Source: Acidobacteriota bacterium (GTDB taxonomy: Bacteria; Acidobacteriota; Terriglobia; Terriglobales; Acidobacteriaceae). From it: a DNA stretch of 7,217 nucleotides. Every line of letters starts with the position of its first letter. The stretch's first letter is position 1. The DNA is taken from the NCBI GenBank assembly GCA_003223595.1, contig QHVR01000288.1, forward strand, positions 1 through 7,217, in the 5' to 3' direction. Under the pieces are notes generated by a model, which was given only the letters and a program-made list of their open reading frames with translations, did not search any database and had not been told where the DNA came from. Shown in pieces: positions 4,756 to 7,217 of the stretch. A program made the position numbers and the translations under genes.

Positions 4756-6284
4756 CGTGGGCTCTAGCGACGCCCACCACGGAAGTGCAAAACCGGCAGG
4801 CGAATTTCGATATCCAGACCAAGCAATGGTACGTTCCAAAAGGAAGCCCGGCACTGGCGGGCTGCACAACCTGCGTACAAACCGACGGGCGTGCCGGCAT
4901 TCAGTTCGACAAAACCGCCATCGAGCCCCGGATTGGATTGGCGTGGAAACCTATGGCAAGCGACAAGACCGTAATCCGCGCCGGCTACGGAATTCTCCAC
5001 GATTCCTCCTGGAACCAGGGCGGACAAGGCTTGTGGCAGAATCCGCCGTACTATGCTGAGGTAGATCCTTGCCCCAGCGACTTCTGTTTTGCTTTTGGAA
5101 GCACGCTTTCAGGAGGCTTCCTGGTTCCCAGCGGCACGCCGTCGAGCACAGATGTTGCAGGCGGCGCTGTATTGTCCGGCCCCGTAAACCCGGCTACTTA
5201 CAGCGGAACGATTCAGTCGATGAATCGCAATTTCCGCCAGGGCGTGGTGCAGCAGTTCAATCTGAATGTCGAGCGCCAGTTGCCGGGAAATGTCGTGCTG
5301 ACGGCGGGCTATGCGGGGACGCGCAGCACGCACCTTCTTGTCGGCCAGGCCAACCAGAATCTCACTTCTCCCAGCGCATGCGGAGTGGTACCCGGCTATA
5401 CGGTAGGTTGCGGATTCCCGTCGTGGCCGTACGCGGCGCCTTTTCAATCCGTCAATAGCAATAACAGTGTAGGCACAGCGCGATACGATTCGCTCCAGAT
5501 CAAGGCCGAAACCAAGAGCACCCGCCACGGGCTCTACGCCTTGCTTGGCTATACCTGGTCTCGCACCTTCGATTCCGGAATGCCTGACGGACTCGGCACC
5601 AATCCCGGCGCAATTTACTATCCGCTACCGGGGAGTGCGAAGCTCGATTGGGGATTGTCGCAGTTGAACCTGAACGACAACTTCACCGCCAGCATTCTCT
5701 ACGATCTGCCCTTCGGGAAAGGCAAGGCGTTTGGGAGCAATTGGAGCGGCGCCGCCAATGCCGTATTAGGAAACTGGCAACTGAATACCATCGTGCATGC
5801 CACTTCCGGGTTCCCTCTCTTCGTCGTCGATAGCGCTGACGAATCTGGCGTGTTCTTCTCCTATAACGGGGGAACCTACCAGCGTCCGAATCAAGTCGGT
5901 GATCCGAACAAGGCCGGTGATCAAGCCGGCCAGACGGGCTGCCCCACGCAGATCCATACGATTCAGCATTGGTTCAATCCCTGCGCTTTCGCGCAGGCGC
6001 TTCCGGGAGAGCTGGGCATTGCCCCCCGCGCTCCCGTCTACGGCCCACGCTTTGTGAATGTGGATTTTTCCATAATTAAAGACATCCCGCTGGCGTTCCG
6101 CGAGGGAACCGATCTGCAGTTCCGCGCCGAGTTCTTCAACCTGTTCAACCATCCCCAGTTCTACATGGGCGGCGCGGGAGGCAGTGGCCAGCAGGATATC
6201 AATGCTTCCAGTACCTTCGGCGTGATCAACAACACCGTAAACAATGCCCGCCTGGTTCAGTTCGCCTTGAAGCTGAGGTTCTAA
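4737..6284 (+). CDS. Receptor segment D: late barrel and C-terminus
   Basis: Family sequence starts at 4737 with TINLGVAWALATPTTEVQ, directly after an in-frame TAG at 4734-4736, and runs 515 residues to the stop at 6282-6284. Landmarks are IEPRIGLAWKPMASDKTVIR, AGYGILHDSSWNQ, QQFNLNVERQLPGNVVLTAG followed by YAGTRSTHLL, TWSRTFDSG, LYDLPFGKGKAFGSN, DLQFRAEFFNLFNHPQFY and the terminal QFALKLRF. A start at 4785 would give a 499-residue frame, but it has no good ribosome-binding site and would begin in mid-barrel, so independent translation is unlikely to yield a functional product. Confidence 0.83.
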   Translation, partial: TINLGVAWALATPTTEVQNRQANFDIQTKQWYVPKGSPALAGCTTCVQTDGRAGIQFDKTAIEPRIGLAWKPMASDKTVIRAGYGILHDSSWNQGGQGLWQNPPYYAEVDPCPSDFCFAFGSTLSGGFLVPSGTPSSTDVAGGAVLSGPVNPATYSGTIQSMNRNFRQGVVQQFNLNVERQLPGNVVLTAGYAGTRSTHLLVGQANQNLTSPSACGVVPGYTVGCGFPSWPYAAPFQSVNSNNSVGTARYDSLQIKAETKSTRHGLYALLGYTWSRTFDSGMPDGLGTNPGAIYYPLPGSAKLDWGLSQLNLNDNFTASILYDLPFGKGKAFGSNWSGAANAVLGNWQLNTIVHATSGFPLFVVDSADESGVFFSYNGGTYQRPNQVGDPNKAGDQAGQTGCPTQIHTIQHWFNPCAFAQALPGELGIAPRAPVYGPRFVNVDFSIIKDIPLAFREGTDLQFRAEFFNLFNHPQFYMGGAGGSGQQDINASSTFGVINNTVNNARLVQFALKLRF

Positions 6285-6305
6285 GCGAGTGCGGCGGCAA
6301 GTGCT

Positions 6306-6341
6306 GGGCAGACCGGGGAATCTGGTCTGCCCTGATTTTTT
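6306..6341 (+). terminator. Intrinsic terminator after the receptor gene
   Basis: GGGCAGACC (6306-6314) and GGTCTGCCC (6324-6332) form a perfect 9-bp GC-rich stem with a 9-nt loop. TGA and a run of six T (6336-6341) follow. It begins 22 nt after the receptor stop. It ends only 17 nt before the ATG of the next gene, so any transcript coming from the receptor must read through it. Confidence 0.85.
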
Positions 6342-6358
6342 GTCGAATCCGGAGAGCA

Positions 6359-7217
6359 ATGCACAAGAGCAAGCTTGTTCTGATTGGCTTTCTGTTTGCC
6401 ACCGCAACCTGCGCGTTGGGCCAGCCTCGCCGCAAAATCATCATCAATGAAGACTGCTCCGGCCCTGGCGGCAGCAACATGCAGACTTTGTTGATGCTCA
6501 TTCAATCACCGCAAGTGGAAGTTCTGGGGATTACGGTGGTGAGCGGTGATCAGTGGCGCGAGGAAGAAGTCGCGCATACGCTGCGTCTCCTCGAAATCAT
6601 TGGGCGCAGCGATATTCCGGTTGTGCCCGGCGCTGAATTCCCTCTGGTTCGCACTCGCGAGGAGGCGCAATTCTGGCAGCAACGTTATGGCAAAGTGGCG
6701 TATGCGGGAGCCTGGGATGAGCGCTGGTGGCACGAAGCTTCGGTGGTCCCGCCTCTAACGGAGGGCCAGCCGACCACCAAGCAAGCGGACGAAGATGCTG
6801 CGCATTTTTTGATTCGGATGGTGCACAAGTATCCGCACGAGGTAACGATTTACGAGGGCGGCCCCATGACCAACCTGGCGCTCGCCATTTCGCTGGACCC
6901 GCATTTCCCTGAACTGGCGCAAGAATTAGTCTTCATGGGCGGAGGGGTCGCTCCCGAAAGCGATAGTCCGGAGTTTGCCAACAATCCCCGCCATGAATTC
7001 AATTTCTGGTTCGACCCGGAATCGGCAAGGATCGTCTTGCGCGCGCCCTGGAAGAAGATCGTGTGCACTCCGACGGACGTTTCCGTCAAAGCCAAGATGT
7101 CGGCGGCGCTGGTGAAACAGATTGAAGCGGCAGGCACCCCGGTGGCCCGCTACATTGCGAAATTCGCCATGCTCACTCCCGGTGCGGACATTATGTGGGA
7201 CGAAATCGCGGCCGCGG
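6359..7217 (+). CDS. Secreted nucleoside hydrolase (3' end outside window)
   Basis: The first 286 residues are visible and the frame is open at the right edge. MHKSKLVLIGFLFATATCAL is a Sec signal peptide with probable cleavage at ALG/Q, so the enzyme should be periplasmic. GGAGAG (6351-6356) lies close to the start. Family features are LGITVVSGDQW (56-66), IPVVPGAEFPL (86-96), YEGGPMTNLALAI (165-177) with the Thr171 metal-ligand equivalent, FMGGGV (192-197), HEFNFWFDPESA (212-223) with the nucleoside-binding E-x-N, and MWDE (279-282), whose Asp281 matches the last calcium ligand. The N-terminal metal motif, usually D-x-D-P-G-x-D-D, reads NEDCSGPGGSN (30-40) and has a single Asp. Trp280 stands where many members have the catalytic His. 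It may be a divergent subfamily with a different substrate, or less active. The gene follows the receptor by 74 nt in the same direction. Confidence 0.87.
   Translation, partial: MHKSKLVLIGFLFATATCALGQPRRKIIINEDCSGPGGSNMQTLLMLIQSPQVEVLGITVVSGDQWREEEVAHTLRLLEIIGRSDIPVVPGAEFPLVRTREEAQFWQQRYGKVAYAGAWDERWWHEASVVPPLTEGQPTTKQADEDAAHFLIRMVHKYPHEVTIYEGGPMTNLALAISLDPHFPELAQELVFMGGGVAPESDSPEFANNPRHEFNFWFDPESARIVLRAPWKKIVCTPTDVSVKAKMSAALVKQIEAAGTPVARYIAKFAMLTPGADIMWDEIAAA

Larger units (their letters stand above)
2775..6284 (+). pseudogene. Oar-like TonB-dependent outer-membrane receptor, frame broken three times
   Basis: Read across three frame changes, this is one receptor of about 1,170 residues, somewhat below the expected length of about 1,200. 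The order is: Sec signal peptide, CarboxypepD_reg domain, plug domain, then a 22-strand-type barrel ending ...QFALKLRF with the terminal Phe typical of outer-membrane barrels. Such receptors import ligands using TonB energy. The ligand here is unknown; nucleosides or ribose-containing compounds are inferred from the neighbours. The breaks are at about 2862-2870 (signal peptide frame to plug frame), 4018-4021 (plug frame to early barrel frame) and 4734-4737 (back to the first frame). Each fits a loss of 3n+1 nt, so the sum restores the original frame. Each intact segment keeps family sequence right up to the break and has no scattered internal stops, so the damage is recent or is an assembly or sequencing artefact. 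Confidence 0.85.

Noticed and set aside
5912..5931. GGCCGG-N8-CCGGCC hairpin
   Set aside because: It is inside the receptor coding frame, encodes an ordinary loop (KAGDQAG) and has no T tract; it is probably a by-product of GC-rich codons.
5766..6407. Minus-strand open frame of 213 codons
   Set aside because: It lies opposite clearly coding receptor sequence and the terminator, and its translation shows no domain or signal peptide; it is a shadow of the plus-strand gene.
1..7217. CRISPR array, tRNA, rRNA, insertion sequence or phage attachment site
   Set aside because: No regularly spaced repeats, tRNA-like cloverleaf, rRNA motif, transposase or flanking terminal repeats were seen on either strand.

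Overview
The window looks like an Acidobacteriota-type genome (inference). The main reason is an Oar-like, CarboxypepD_reg-containing TonB-dependent receptor with the LPLNGRNF plug motif, of the kind that occurs in many paralogs in that phylum, together with a moderately high G+C content. The gene content is a compact ribose/nucleoside acquisition locus: two nucleoside hydrolases (both cut by the window edges), a GRP/DMT-type sugar permease, a ribokinase, and a large outer-membrane receptor.

Layout. Positions 1-230 (+) hold the C-terminal end of a nucleoside hydrolase. A near-perfect palindromic hairpin (248-275) separates it from the convergent permease gene (301-1278, minus). The 276-bp divergent region 1279-1554 carries one promoter for each neighbour. 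The minus promoter has an inverted repeat in its spacer, and the plus promoter overlaps a set of short direct repeats. The ribokinase (1555-2484, +) follows. A 290-bp gap then holds a good sigma70-like promoter (2659-2688) and an ~80-nt leader. The receptor gene runs from 2775 to 6284 (+), but its reading frame is broken at three places: signal peptide in frame A, plug region in frame B, early barrel in frame C, then back to frame A. A strong intrinsic terminator (6306-6341) ends the receptor only 17 nt before the start of a second, secreted nucleoside hydrolase (6359 to the window end).

Working model (inference). The receptor would bring a nucleoside or ribose-containing ligand across the outer membrane. 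The secreted hydrolase would release ribose in the periplasm, the permease would import it, and ribokinase would make ribose-5-phosphate. This resembles in logic the ribose-utilisation (rus) locus of Bacteroides, but with an Oar-type receptor in place of SusC/SusD.

The main points for a second look are the triple frame break of the receptor (decay or assembly error), the altered N-terminal metal-binding motif of the secreted hydrolase, the terminator placed directly in front of that hydrolase, and the operator-like repeats in the divergent promoter region.
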